Shown: piece after piece, positions 38,001 to 46,430 of the stretch
Layout of the letters: each line of letters begins with the position of its first letter
Numbering within the stretch: the first letter of the stretch is position 1
Origin: Balneolaceae bacterium UBA7797
GTDB taxonomy: Bacteria; Bacteroidota; Rhodothermia; Balneolales; Balneolaceae
Assembly (NCBI GenBank): GCA_002480645.1
Contig: DLCN01000020.1
Coordinates: 62,001 to 126,000 of the forward strand
Direction of reading: 5' to 3'
DNA length: 64,000 nucleotides
The notes under the pieces: generated by a model
Seen by the model: only the letters and a program-made list of their open reading frames with translations
Databases searched by the model: none
What the model was told of the DNA's origin: nothing
Made by a program: the position numbers and the translations under genes

Positions 38001-38555
38001 CTGAATAATGCTGGAGAAACATTGATCCTGAAGGATGACTCGGGCAACGAGATCGATGCGGTGACCTGGGAAGGTGGTGCTTCTGCCGGTATTGCAACCG
38101 GATGGGGAAGCACGAGTCTTCCGGTGGCCGGAGAAGGGTTTACCATCTATCGTACGTCGTTATCCACCGATACTGATACCTATGCGGATTGGGATACATC
38201 AACCGACCTTGGTTCTCCTACCACACAGTCGGATGGTACGTTTGCCGCAAAAGTTAAAGGGGATATTACAAGCGAAGAGGCAGATGAGACCCCAACAGAG
38301 ATCACCCTGTCAAACTATCCGAATCCTTTCAACCCTACCACACAGATCCAGTTTACTCTTCCTGAGGCACAGAATGTAAGGGTAAGCGTGTTTAATATGC
38401 TGGGACAGGAAGTAGCGGTATTGGCAGAAGGAAGCAAAGATGCCGGAACGCATACCGTTCAGTTCAACGCTACTGCTTTCTCAAGTGGAATTTATCTGTA
38501 TCGTATTCAGACACAGGCTACCGTGATCACCAACAAAATGATGTTGATCAAGTAA
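35046..38555 (+). CDS. Secreted endonuclease I-family nuclease with FN3 and lamin-tail modules and C-terminal sorting domain
   Basis: A 1169-residue exported protein (signal peptide ending near AQA, residue 35). Residues 40-270 form an EndA/NucM His-Me-finger nuclease: NAEHTWPQSMG, with catalytic His112, and DLHHLFPTKSNVNSARNNDPLG. Then come three alternating units, FN3 (about 275-365, 538-628, 800-890) and lamin-tail domain (about 373-525, 633-790, 896-1060). Each lamin-tail begins SEIFYDTPG and contains EEW.E.YN. The final 85 residues, from NYPNPFNPTTQIQF, are a Por-type secretion tail. It probably degrades extracellular DNA outside the cell. Confidence 0.9.
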   Translation: MVGLLYGRKLSGAWNAYVYLALFALLSITNPAQAQNQTIGAGLEGQALIDYLQQNYTPAQTLGYDNARDIMYGIIDNVNGNVSGVYTGYTITLDPNADPSTDAYNKGINAEHTWPQSMGAGVEPQRSDLHHLFPTKSNVNSARNNDPLGEIDDNLTDTWYYLDQSQSSIPTNNIDLYAENYGSTAFEPREQHKGNAARAVFYFNAIYQSAATQSFFELQKDDLYQWHYADPVDAAELARSSSIAGYQGNENPFILDTSLVRRAFFPDGNTGTPDITPPVISSVQAGNIGSNSATITWITDESSSSLVDYGLTTGYGSSQSTSGATTSHSVLLTGLSANTTYFFQVSSTDGSGNNSSSGGYSFTTTQSGTGGTGTVVFSEIFYDTPGTDSDEEWIELYNGGSGSLDLAGYTITDNNGTGSSYTFPAGSVIGAGSYFVVASNEAGFTAIYGIAASQYGSIPALNNSGDALILTDGSGAEVDAVAWEGGASSGVPTGWGSGPTAATGESIYRSPVTTDTDTGADWAVAPNNGDPANIPAADVTPPVITSIASSSITETEATITWTTDEAATSVVNYGPTATLGSMDSGTGSVTSHSVTLTGLTPGTEYFFEVESADQSGNVSTSSQASFTTVTPAIAEVLFSEIFYDTPGTETDEEWLEVYNTTASNLDISGYTIVDNNGTGASYTFPSGSVIAPNDHFTIARTALGFQALYAADAHQYGSLPALNNSGESLLLLDDTGNTIDQVAWEGGASAGVPAGWGTGPTAAEGESIVRVSLTTDTDTDADWTTAPNNGDPASLPLADVTAPVISAVASTGITETEATITWTTDEASSTQVNYGTTTSYGSSVSGSGLVTSHSITISGLTAGTQYYYQVVSTDDAGNTGVDEPYTFTTDSPPVSTTADILFSEIFYDTPGNESNEEWIEIYNTTSAEITLNGWTITDNNGTGSTFTFSNKHKIAGNSYLTLASHRRSFRNMYGKNADDYVSLPALNNAGETLILKDDSGNEIDAVTWEGGASAGIATGWGSTSLPVAGEGFTIYRTSLSTDTDTYADWDTSTDLGSPTTQSDGTFAAKVKGDITSEEADETPTEITLSNYPNPFNPTTQIQFTLPEAQNVRVSVFNMLGQEVAVLAEGSKDAGTHTVQFNATAFSSGIYLYRIQTQATVITNKMMLIK
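36165..38210 (+). repeat. Three lamin-tail/FN3 coding units, DNA-level imperfect repeats
   Basis: Starts at about 36165, 36945 and 37735 share near-identical codons for SEIFYDTPG, and the AWEGGASxGxxTGWG and LNNSG segments also recur. Unit length is about 790 bases. The pattern implies past duplication inside the gene. Confidence 0.75.
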
Positions 38556-38576
38556 TTCCGGATGTAAAACGAATAG

Positions 38577-38604
38577 AAAAGGCTCCTTTACGGGGCCTTT
38601 TTTA
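38577..38604 (+). terminator. Intrinsic terminator after the nuclease gene
   Basis: AAAAGGCTCC pairs with GGGGCCTTTT across five bases, followed by a T-run. Confidence 0.75.
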
Positions 38605-38623
38605 TTTTCACACGTACGAGTGT

Positions 38624-39199
38624 TTGGGTATTTTAGCCGCACTACACATAATTCCTAACACAAGAATATTGTTTCCTGATAAAGACTGGATCTACCACCA
38701 TGACGAACCACTGACCCGCTACTCTTTAGGTCAGGAAGGGAATAATCCACTGATCTGTTTTGGGATCAATCCATCCACAGCAAAACCGAACGATCTGGAT
38801 CCAACGGTTGCTTCTGTTGCCCGGTTTGCCAGGGAACAGGGCTATGATGGTTGGCTGATGTTCAACTTATATCCACAGCGGGCCACGAATCCGGATAACA
38901 TGCACCGACGCTTTCAGAAGAAGATCCATGATAAGAATGTAGAAGTGATCGCACGGTTGGTGAACGATCTTCCATCGGGAGCGGATATCTGGTGTGCGTG
39001 GGGAACCCTGATCGAAAAGCGACCGTATCTGTTACGGTGTCTGAAAGATATTTTTGAAGAGATCAAAGATTCGGAAAGCCGGTACTATACCCGTGGTAAT
39101 ATCTCAAAAGCCGGTCATCCACATCACCCACTCTATTTACGCAAAGACTCCCCGATGGAAGCTTTTGATGTAGGGCGGTATTTAAAGTTGGTGAGTTAA
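38624..39199 (+). CDS. DUF1643 domain-containing protein
   Basis: A protein of up to 191 residues whose core (LICFGINPSTAKPNDLDPTVASVARFAREQGYDGWLMFNLYPQRATNPDNM) matches DUF1643. A late KAGHPHHPLYLRKD segment is also typical. The family is of unknown function. There is no ATG near the front; the frame begins at TTG 38624, and a second TTG at 38669 is also possible, so the exact start is uncertain. Its stop overlaps the stop of the convergent membrane methyltransferase gene by four bases. Confidence 0.82.
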   Translation: MGILAALHIIPNTRILFPDKDWIYHHDEPLTRYSLGQEGNNPLICFGINPSTAKPNDLDPTVASVARFAREQGYDGWLMFNLYPQRATNPDNMHRRFQKKIHDKNVEVIARLVNDLPSGADIWCAWGTLIEKRPYLLRCLKDIFEEIKDSESRYYTRGNISKAGHPHHPLYLRKDSPMEAFDVGRYLKLVS

Positions 39200-40062
39200 T
39201 TATACTTTTCGAACAAGGAAGTTGGTATCCAGCACTTAACTGTTCTTTTATAATGAAGGTAATCCTCGCCAAATTTTTGGTATAGATCCTGTTCTTCGAT
39301 TGGTCTTACAATTATATGCCAGGACAAAGCGCCTAGTATAGCAAACAGTAAAATAGGTACTGATGAAAAGGCGAGAGAAATACTAACTAGCTGGCCAACT
39401 CCGGCGACAGCCATTGGATTACGAACCAAAGAATATGGCCCGCTAATTACTAATAGATTCGTTGAGTCTACTGGAAGTGGGGTACCGTTTCCTTTTTTAA
39501 CCATTTCAAACGCACTGAGTAGGCCGAGTAAACTAAACAATAGGAATAGAGCGGTCGAAACTATCAATAGAGGTGTTGATGAAGGAAGAGATATTAGTGG
39601 TTGGGTATTCAATAGAATTATATAAGGAATAAGAACCAGAAAGAGGAGCCAGAAGCTTAGAATCTGTATTGTTGTTTTAATAGAGTTATATAGCAGTGAG
39701 TTTGAATCGGATTGTCTGTGAAAATATTTAGGGAAACAAAGATATAGATTGAAGAACAAGCCAAAAGTCATAATCGTAGTAGGTATCAAACCATCATGAC
39801 CTAAAAATGAAGCATTGATACAAAATAATGTGGCGTACGAAAAGGCTCCAAGTATTATGTAACCCAAAACTTCCTTTTTAAAATAGGCCCTGATCAAAGA
39901 TAAGATGCCAAGTAATAGAACATCAGGAACCAGAAGAGCGAAGTAAGACTGTTTATTAATGATGGTGTAAGAAAAGACTGAATAAACATGATCATTAACA
40001 CTGATCATGACCCACCAAAGGATGATTAAAGCAGCTTGAAATAAGTATGCTGTTCCTTTCAT
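39196..40062 (-). CDS. Isoprenylcysteine methyltransferase-like membrane protein
   Basis: 288 residues with about six membrane helices. The C-terminal catalytic region SGPYSLVRNPMAVAGVG and the later VRPIEEQDLYQKFGEDYLHYK are the hallmark of ICMT/PEMT-type phospholipid or isoprenylcysteine methyltransferases. In bacteria these methylate unknown small or lipid substrates. Base composition is more AT-rich than its neighbours, which hints at different history. It converges on DUF1643. Confidence 0.82.
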   Translation of the reverse strand: MKGTAYLFQAALIILWWVMISVNDHVYSVFSYTIINKQSYFALLVPDVLLLGILSLIRAYFKKEVLGYIILGAFSYATLFCINASFLGHDGLIPTTIMTFGLFFNLYLCFPKYFHRQSDSNSLLYNSIKTTIQILSFWLLFLVLIPYIILLNTQPLISLPSSTPLLIVSTALFLLFSLLGLLSAFEMVKKGNGTPLPVDSTNLLVISGPYSLVRNPMAVAGVGQLVSISLAFSSVPILLFAILGALSWHIIVRPIEEQDLYQKFGEDYLHYKRTVKCWIPTSLFEKYN

Positions 40063-40144
40063 TAAGAAAACTCTGAGTTTATTAATCTGTGGTAAAATAG
40101 TTGAAAGCTAAGAATATTCAATGAACTCCAATTAATCATAAATA

Positions 40145-40179
40145 AAAAAAGCCACTCTCTTAAAAAGAAAGTGGCTTTG
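40145..40179 (-). terminator. Terminator after tRNA-Arg
   Basis: On the minus strand AAAGCCACT and AGTGGCTTT pair and are followed by a T-run, six bases beyond the tRNA 3' end. Confidence 0.82.
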
Positions 40180-40185
40180 TGAATG

Positions 40186-40259
40186 TACGCCCGGGAGGGT
40201 TCGAACCCCCAACCCCCAGGGCCGAAACCTGGTACTCTATCCAGTTGAGCTACGGGCGC
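40186..40259 (-). tRNA. tRNA-Arg (anticodon TCG)
   Basis: A full cloverleaf of 74 bases on the minus strand. Acceptor GCGCCCG pairs with CGGGCGT (last pair G-T), the anticodon stem CCAGG/CCTGG encloses TTTCGGC giving TCG (plus-strand 40223-40225), and the T arm reads GGTTCGAACCC. Discriminator A; no encoded CCA. Confidence 0.95.
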
Positions 40260-40303
40260 ATCATTTCAATAATTGTTGATCTCTGTCGAAGAACAACGGG
40301 CGA

Positions 40304-40311
40304 CAAATATA
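40304..40311 (-). promoter_or_regulatory. TAnnTTTG box upstream of tRNA-Arg
   Basis: On the minus strand this reads TATATTTG, the same -7 box used before tRNA-Asp. No TTG at normal spacing was seen, and the distance to the tRNA (45 bases) is long, so this is tentative. Confidence 0.35.
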
Positions 40312-40411
40312 CAAACTCCTGTGATTATATACATGTGAAATTATTCCTCTCAGATTGCCGTTTAAGCTATAAATCCCGAACTTTAAGGTTCCAATTTAAA
40401 GGGAGCATTTA

Positions 40412-40666
40412 ATGAAAGTTATTTTACTAACGGTAGGTTTAGCGGTCGCATTTCTTGGAATAGGATTTGCCGGACTCGCTGTAAAGATATTATTTAAAAA
40501 GAACGGAAAATTTGGCGGCACCTGCGCCAGCAACAGTCCATTTTTGAACAAAGACGGCGCACCTTGTGCTTTCTGCGGAGCTACTCCAGAAGATCAGTGC
40601 AAGAATGAAGACGAGAAAGAAGCTCGCCGTATCGAGGTAGAGGAATTTTCTCCGTTCGTTAACTGA
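40412..40666 (+). CDS. Small four-cysteine membrane protein next to nqr/apbE
   Basis: 84 residues: one membrane helix (about 3-27, ILLTVGLAVAFLGIGFAGLAVKILF), a short basic segment (KKNGKF), then Cys38, Cys52, Cys55 and Cys63 in GGTCASNS...GAPCAFCG...DQCKN. This layout parallels the Na+-NQR maturation factor NqrM (DUF539), which also has one helix and a small cysteine cluster. The sequence is not close enough for me to call it NqrM. It lies convergent to apbE, 51 bases from its end. A role in iron insertion or assembly of NQR is a reasonable hypothesis. Confidence 0.7.
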   Translation: MKVILLTVGLAVAFLGIGFAGLAVKILFKKNGKFGGTCASNSPFLNKDGAPCAFCGATPEDQCKNEDEKEARRIEVEEFSPFVN

Positions 40667-40717
40667 TAGTTGATACGATCAGAGGATGAGATGACCGGAT
40701 TGGTTCCGAATCCGGTT

Positions 40718-41725
40718 TTAGTTTACGATAAACTCGCGGAACCCCTGAGTGATGTATTCGCCCCAGCTTCCATCCTCATCTGCGTAAACCAGATACCCTT
40801 CCAGGCCGGGTTTAGCAGCAAGAAACTCTTTACAGGCTTCTAATCCCTTCACCATACAAACGGTGGCATAGCCGTCGGCATCCATAGCGTTATCAGCCAC
40901 TATTGAGGCACTTAGCAATTTATTACGTGCGGGCTGACCTGTTTTAGGATCAATAGTGTGGGCATACTTTATTCCGGTTTCTTTGTCCACCCAAAACTTC
41001 CGATAGTTACCGGAGGTAGCTAATGCCGCATTGTTCAGTTCCAGGATGAATTGAAACCGATCCTGGGCATTGATCTGCTCGGTTGGTTTATCCACGCCGA
41101 TTTTCCAGATGTTCCCATCCTGATTGGTGCCTCGTGTTCGTACTTCTCCCCCAACTTCCACCATATAAGACCTGATGCCGTGCTCTTCCAGATATTCTGA
41201 GATCACATCCACGGTATAGCCCTGTGCAATGGCGTTAAAATCAATATTGAATCCGGCCGGGATAGTTACCTCATCCTCCTGTATAGTGATATTCTCAAAA
41301 CCGGTTTTACCCATGGTTTTTGCGATCATGGTCTCTGTTACATCAGTGCGGATCTTGTCGTATCCAAATCCCCATAACTTGACCAATGGTCCTACGGTTG
41401 GATCGAAGGCCCCTTGTGTTTCTTTAGCGATCTCCATAGATCGCTTGAGTACGGTAAGGAAATAAGCATCTACCTGTACGGTGGTATCGCCTTTGTTCAC
41501 CTGAGAAATTAGTGAGGAGGGAATGTATGTACTCATAGACGCGTCGATCTGTTTAAACAGGGTATCGATTTCATCCCCAAAATTGCGCGCTTCTGAGGTT
41601 AAATATTTGATGTGATATGTAGAACCCTGAGCATATCCTGAGTTCTCTACCATATGTTTATTCGCGGGTGTATTACAGCCAGATAGAATAATAACAGCTG
41701 TTAAAAGAAGGGAAAAATATTTCAT
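40718..41725 (-). CDS. apbE: FAD:protein FMN transferase ApbE, lipoprotein
   Basis: The chosen ATG at 41725 gives a lipoprotein signal (MKYFSLLLTAVIILSGC, lipobox Cys17) and about 335 residues; the frame extends 48 codons upstream but that part is not plausible. Motifs include AQGYTVDVISEYLEE, YMVEVGGEVRTRG, the Mg site DPKTGQPARN, and the ADGYATVCMVKG segment. ApbE attaches FMN to threonines in NqrB and NqrC. It follows nqrF by 88 bases across a hairpin, the usual position in nqr loci. Confidence 0.93.
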   Translation of the reverse strand: MKYFSLLLTAVIILSGCNTPANKHMVENSGYAQGSTYHIKYLTSEARNFGDEIDTLFKQIDASMSTYIPSSLISQVNKGDTTVQVDAYFLTVLKRSMEIAKETQGAFDPTVGPLVKLWGFGYDKIRTDVTETMIAKTMGKTGFENITIQEDEVTIPAGFNIDFNAIAQGYTVDVISEYLEEHGIRSYMVEVGGEVRTRGTNQDGNIWKIGVDKPTEQINAQDRFQFILELNNAALATSGNYRKFWVDKETGIKYAHTIDPKTGQPARNKLLSASIVADNAMDADGYATVCMVKGLEACKEFLAAKPGLEGYLVYADEDGSWGEYITQGFREFIVN

Positions 41726-41762
41726 ATACACAGATTGTTTGCGCTTAAAATAACAACAAATA

Positions 41763-41798
41763 AAAAACCCCGCACATTTAAAAAATATGCGGGGTTTC
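41763..41798. terminator. Hairpin between nqrF and apbE
   Basis: AAACCCCGCA and TGCGGGGTTT pair across an A/T-rich loop, with A and T runs on either side. It could terminate the nqr transcript or reduce read-through into apbE. Confidence 0.75.
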
Positions 41799-41813
41799 AA
41801 AGTGCGGGGGGGA

Positions 41814-43130
41814 TTATCCTCCGAAATCATCAAAGGAAACATTCTCTTCAGGGACGCCCCAGTCGTCACACATCTTGGTAACGGCTTTGTTCATAAGTGG
41901 AGGTCCACAGAAATAGAATTCGATCTCTTCCGGTTCCGGATGTTTACTCAGGTACTGGTCAATTACCGCCTGGTGAACAAATCCGAGGAAGCCATCGCCA
42001 TCCTCATCATTAATGTCTTTCTTTTCTTTCCAGTTATCCTCTTCAAGAGGTTCAGAAAGAACTACGAAGAATTTAAAATTATCGAATTTTTCTTCCAGCT
42101 TACGGAAGTGGTCCAGATAGAATAACTCTCGCTTTGAACGCCCGCCGTACCAATAAGTAACTTTGCGGCCGGTTTCCAAAGTTTTGAATAAGTGGTATAA
42201 GTGGGATCGCATCGGAGCCATACCAGCACCACCACCGATGTATAACATTTCAGCTTCGCTTTCTTCCTTAATGAAGAATTCACCGTAAGGACCGGAAATA
42301 GTAACCGTATCGCCCGGTTTTCTGGAGAATATATATGAGGAGGCGATACCCGGATTTACATCCATCCAGCCGTTTTTATCACGATCCCATGGTGGGGTGG
42401 CGATTCGAACGTTCAGCATAACACGGCGACCTTCTGCAGGATAGCTGGCCATAGAATAGGCGCGTTCCACGGTCTCGTCATTTTTCATTTTCAGATCCCA
42501 GAGGCCGAATTTATCCCATTCCAGCTTGAATTTTTCAGGCTCTCCCGGGTGTTCTTCAGGATGGGCTGTAATGTCGATATCTTTATAGTCTACCACACAA
42601 GGCGGAATCTCGATCTGAATATAACCGCCTGCCTTGTAGTCCATATCTTCAGGGATCTCTACAATAAATTCTTTAATGAACGAAGCTACGTTGTAGTTAG
42701 AAACTACTTTTGCTTCCCACTTCTTAATACCGAACACCTCTTCAGGGATCTGGATGTCCATATCCTGTTTAACCTTTACCTGACAACCCAGGCGCCAGTC
42801 ATCGGCTTGTTCTTTACGGGTGAAGTGAGGTTTCTCGGTAGGCAGGATCTCTCCACCACCTTCGTGAACCTGGCACTTACATTGAATACAAGTACCACCT
42901 CCCCCACAGGCAGAAGGTAGAAAGATCTTATTGTTACCAAGAGTACTTAGCAAGGTTCCGCCGGATTCAACTTCGATCTCTTTTTCTCCGTTGATTCTGA
43001 TCTTTACAGGGCCAGAAGGTGCTAATACTGACTTAGCTCCCAGCAGAATTGAAACCAACAAGAGAACCGCAATGAGAAATACTGCAATGCTGATCCCGAT
43101 AATTAATCCAGTTGATGCTGCAAATATCAT
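41814..43130 (-). CDS. nqrF: Na+-transporting NADH:quinone reductase subunit F
   Basis: A 438-residue subunit that accepts electrons from NADH. An N-terminal membrane helix (residues 5-30) is followed by a 2Fe-2S domain with [16 protein letters not shown] and the late Cys in LGCQVKV, then an FAD domain ([10 protein letters not shown]) and an NADH-binding domain ([18 protein letters not shown]), ending with [13 protein letters not shown]. It lies 21 bases after nqrE. Confidence 0.97.
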   Translation of the reverse strand: MIFAASTGLIIGISIAVFLIAVLLLVSILLGAKSVLAPSGPVKIRINGEKEIEVESGGTLLSTLGNNKIFLPSACGGGGTCIQCKCQVHEGGGEILPTEKPHFTRKEQADDWRLGCQVKVKQDMDIQIPEEVFGIKKWEAKVVSNYNVASFIKEFIVEIPEDMDYKAGGYIQIEIPPCVVDYKDIDITAHPEEHPGEPEKFKLEWDKFGLWDLKMKNDETVERAYSMASYPAEGRRVMLNVRIATPPWDRDKNGWMDVNPGIASSYIFSRKPGDTVTISGPYGEFFIKEESEAEMLYIGGGAGMAPMRSHLYHLFKTLETGRKVTYWYGGRSKRELFYLDHFRKLEEKFDNFKFFVVLSEPLEEDNWKEKKDINDEDGDGFLGFVHQAVIDQYLSKHPEPEEIEFYFCGPPLMNKAVTKMCDDWGVPEENVSFDDFGG

Positions 43131-43151
43131 AATTTAAAATACCTGATGACT

Positions 43152-43769
43152 TTAGAGTTTAATTCCTAAGAACGACATGAAGGCAATACCCATCAGGCCG
43201 GTTATGATGAAAGTGATCCCAAGTCCTTTCAGCGGAGCCGGAACGTTTGAATACTGGATCTTTTCACGAATGGCGGCAATAGCAACAATAGCCAGTAACC
43301 AACCAATACCGCTACCAAGTCCGAATACAGTGGCTTCAGAGATTGATGCATAATTTCTTTCCTGCATAAATAACGAGCCACCCAGGATCGCACAGTTTAC
43401 CGCGATAAGCGGAAGGAAAATACCAAGTGCGCCATACAGAGCCGGCGCATATTTTTCCACGGTCATTTCCACAAGCTGTACCATCGAAGCAATAACAGCG
43501 ATGAACAGAATAAACGAAAGGAAACTCAGATCCACTTCAGCAAACTCTGGACTGATCCATGTAAGTGCTCCTTCCGACAATACATAATTCTGAAGCAGGT
43601 AGTTAGCAGGTACGGTAATGGTAAGTACGAAAATTACCGCTGCTCCTAAACCAAGTGCTGTAGATACTTTCTTTGATACCGCCAGATATGAACACATGCC
43701 TAAGAAGTAGGCAAAGATCATATTGTCGATAAAAATCGATTTTACAAATATGTTTAACAGATCTTGCAT
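43152..43769 (-). CDS. nqrE: Na+-transporting NADH:quinone reductase subunit E
   Basis: 205 residues with six membrane helices, starting [31 protein letters not shown]. Homologous to NqrD with inverted topology. Conserved Cys residues in GMCSYL and VNCAILGG coordinate the membrane iron-sulfur centre between NqrD and NqrE. Six bases separate it from nqrD. Confidence 0.96.
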   Translation of the reverse strand: MQDLLNIFVKSIFIDNMIFAYFLGMCSYLAVSKKVSTALGLGAAVIFVLTITVPANYLLQNYVLSEGALTWISPEFAEVDLSFLSFILFIAVIASMVQLVEMTVEKYAPALYGALGIFLPLIAVNCAILGGSLFMQERNYASISEATVFGLGSGIGWLLAIVAIAAIREKIQYSNVPAPLKGLGITFIITGLMGIAFMSFLGIKL

Positions 43770-43775
43770 GGTTTA

Positions 43776-44477
43776 TTACTCCTCTATCAATTTGGTGTTT
43801 CTGGAACGCTGAACCCAGATGATAATTCCAACAGTGATCAATGCCATTGGCGGGAACAACATGAAACCATTGTTGCTGTAAAATCCACCGTTTGCTATGT
43901 ACCAGCTATCAGGAATAACATGGATTCCTAAAAGAGTACCAGAACCAAGAAGTTCACGGAAGAACGCTACAGTAACGAGGATCCAGGCATAACCGAAGGC
44001 GTTACCGAGACCATCAAGGAAAGATTTCCACGGGGTGTTACCAAGCGCAAAAGCCTCAAGTCGACCCATGATGATACAGTTGGTGATGATCAATCCAACA
44101 AATACAGAAAGCTGCTTAGATACGTCATACACAAATGCCTTAAGTACCTGGTCAACCAATACTACCAATGCAGCAACAACTACCAGCTGAACAATGATCC
44201 TGATTCTGTTCGGGATCAGGTTTCGCATCCAGGAAATGATCACATTACCGGCGGCCAGCACGAATAATACAGAAAGCGACATTACAATAGCCGGCTCCAG
44301 TTTTACGGTGATCGCAAGAGCGGAACAAATTCCCAATACCTGTACAGTGATCGGGTTGTCGTCGTTAAGAGGATCTGTGATTAATTTTCTGTTCTTTTTA
44401 CTAAAGAGCGGCTCCTTTGGCTTCTTATCCACCAATTGCTCTTTTTCAACTTCTTTTTTGTCTAAAACTTCTGCCAT
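43776..44477 (-). CDS. nqrD: Na+-transporting NADH:quinone reductase subunit D
   Basis: 233 residues: a charged cytoplasmic N-terminus (residues 1-40), then six membrane helices. Conserved LGICSALAITV and ITNCIIMGRLEAFALGN hold the cysteines of the intramembrane iron centre. It is longer at the N-terminus than many NqrD proteins. Confidence 0.96.
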   Translation of the reverse strand: MAEVLDKKEVEKEQLVDKKPKEPLFSKKNRKLITDPLNDDNPITVQVLGICSALAITVKLEPAIVMSLSVLFVLAAGNVIISWMRNLIPNRIRIIVQLVVVAALVVLVDQVLKAFVYDVSKQLSVFVGLIITNCIIMGRLEAFALGNTPWKSFLDGLGNAFGYAWILVTVAFFRELLGSGTLLGIHVIPDSWYIANGGFYSNNGFMLFPPMALITVGIIIWVQRSRNTKLIEE

Positions 44478-44502
44478 AACGAGATTTATTAAGTGCTGGC
44501 GT

Positions 44503-45219
44503 TTAGTTGTTTAATTGTGCGCTGGCGGTTGTGCCTGCATATTCTTCTAAGAACGGATAGTACGATGCCAGACAATCCTGGATCATTGCTTCCACTCCGT
44601 TTGAGGTAATGGTACCTCCGCTGATGCCATCCACTTCGTAAGGGGTATCGGCATTTGCTTTAACTACAGAAATACTTACCAGATCTCCGCCTTCAAGAAT
44701 CTTTTTTCCTTTGAATTGCTCAGTAAATGCTGGCGTTGTGATCTCTGCGCCAAGACCGGGAGTTTCTCCTTTGTGATCAAATACGGCACCATAAATGGTG
44801 TTTACATCACTTTCAAGAGCAATATATCCCCAGATCGGTCCCCAAAGACCGGTTCCGCGTAATGGGATCACATAATAAGTCTCGCCGTCTTTTTCAGCGA
44901 TGTATAAAGGAGCGTTGCGCTCATCGTTAGGGCGACGGGCTTCTTTTTCCATCACCACACCAAAAGCGTCCATACCTTCAACAACTTCACCGCCGCTTAG
45001 CACTAACTTATCAACAACGTACTCGTCGAAAACCTCGGCGGCCTCATCGCGGGTTTTATCCACGCCGATAGAGCTTAAAATATTCTGCATCTTTTCCTGC
45101 TCCACATTTTTATCCTGAAATGGTTTCAGAATAGTGGCAGCAGAAGCAAGAGCGGCGGCAACAAGAATAACCAGTATACCGGCAAATCCGAATGTGTATG
45201 CGTTACTGTTTACATTCAT
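44503..45219 (-). CDS. nqrC: Na+-transporting NADH:quinone reductase subunit C
   Basis: 238 residues with one N-terminal helix (FGFAGILVILVAAALASAATIL) and a periplasmic FMN-binding domain. The flavinylation motif is DGISGGTITSNGVE, where the Thr receives FMN from ApbE. GLWGPIWGYIALESDVNTIYG is also typical. It lies two bases after nqrB. Confidence 0.96.
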   Translation of the reverse strand: MNVNSNAYTFGFAGILVILVAAALASAATILKPFQDKNVEQEKMQNILSSIGVDKTRDEAAEVFDEYVVDKLVLSGGEVVEGMDAFGVVMEKEARRPNDERNAPLYIAEKDGETYYVIPLRGTGLWGPIWGYIALESDVNTIYGAVFDHKGETPGLGAEITTPAFTEQFKGKKILEGGDLVSISVVKANADTPYEVDGISGGTITSNGVEAMIQDCLASYYPFLEEYAGTTASAQLNN

Positions 45220-45221
45220 AA

Positions 45222-46403
45222 TTATGCACTCGCAGTTTTAAGAGCTAATCTTTTTTGTCGTTTTTTGATGTTCGCCTCAACTACGTAATGGTCGATCAGA
45301 GGAGCCATTGTGTTCATGAACAGAATAGCTAACATCACACCCTCCGGGTAAGCAGGGTTAAATACACGGATCATAATAGCTAAGAAACCGATGAGGAAGC
45401 CGTAGATCCATTTTCCTGTTTCGGTTTGTGAACCCGAAACCGGGTCGGTGGCCATAAATACCACACCGAAAGCAAATCCACCAAAAATTAACTGTTGCCA
45501 GAATGGAACTGCCATAAATGCTTGTTGAGAAGGAGTGATCGCGTAAGGTGCAACAAGGTTAAAAATGATGCCCATGGTCGCACCACCCACTAAACCACTC
45601 AGCATGATCTTCCAACTGCCAATTCCGGTGAAGATCAACAGTCCTGCACCGATCAGGATCGCAATTACGGAAGTCTCGCCGATAGAGCCGGGAATCATTC
45701 CAATAAAAGCTTCAAGCGGCGAATAGTGTGTAGTTCCGGATGTGGCAAGCTCACCAAGAATGGTTGCGCCGGAAAAACCATCTACCGCTCCACCGGCTGT
45801 ATTGATCCACACCTTATCCCCCGACATGTAGGTCGGATAAGCAAAGAAGGCAAATGCACGGGCAATTAAAGCCGGGTTAAAAATATTCATTCCGGTTCCG
45901 CCAAAAACCTCTTTTCCGATTACAACGGCGAAGATCGCGGAAACAGCAACCATCCAAAGTGGGATGTCTACCGGCATAATGAGCGGGATCAACATACCAC
46001 TAACCAAATATCCTTCATTGATCTGGTGACCTTTGATCACACAGAACAGGAATTCGGCACCCAGACCAGCAGCATACGATACGATCACGATCGGGAGCAC
46101 TTTCCATGCTCCAAATCCGAATTGCATCCAAAAGCCGGCATCTTCACCGATGGCATTGTAATGTTGGTACCCTACGTTCCACATACCGAATAACAAGGCA
46201 GGAATAAGTGCCATGATCACGGTATTCATGGTTCGTTTCAGGTCAATTCCGTCGCGAACGTGTGCGCCGGATTCAACCGGGTGAGCCGGAACGAACAGGA
46301 AGGTGTAAAAGCCGTCGTATACCGGCCAGTACTTATGCAGTTTCCCCCCCTCTTCAAAACTCGGCTTAATCTTTTCTTCTATATAATTGTGTAATGCTTT
46401 CAT
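45222..46403 (-). CDS. nqrB: Na+-transporting NADH:quinone reductase subunit B
   Basis: 393 residues, ten or so membrane helices. Contains the covalent FMN motif in VDGFSGATILGEL and the GKEVFGGTGMNIFNPALIARAF and FATDPVSGSQTETGKWIYGF signatures. NqrB carries the riboflavin/FMN cofactors and the sodium channel. Gap to nqrA is 27 bases. Confidence 0.97.
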   Translation of the reverse strand: MKALHNYIEEKIKPSFEEGGKLHKYWPVYDGFYTFLFVPAHPVESGAHVRDGIDLKRTMNTVIMALIPALLFGMWNVGYQHYNAIGEDAGFWMQFGFGAWKVLPIVIVSYAAGLGAEFLFCVIKGHQINEGYLVSGMLIPLIMPVDIPLWMVAVSAIFAVVIGKEVFGGTGMNIFNPALIARAFAFFAYPTYMSGDKVWINTAGGAVDGFSGATILGELATSGTTHYSPLEAFIGMIPGSIGETSVIAILIGAGLLIFTGIGSWKIMLSGLVGGATMGIIFNLVAPYAITPSQQAFMAVPFWQQLIFGGFAFGVVFMATDPVSGSQTETGKWIYGFLIGFLAIMIRVFNPAYPEGVMLAILFMNTMAPLIDHYVVEANIKKRQKRLALKTASA

Positions 46404-46430
46404 TGGTTAACTATTAACTTTTTGCTATCA

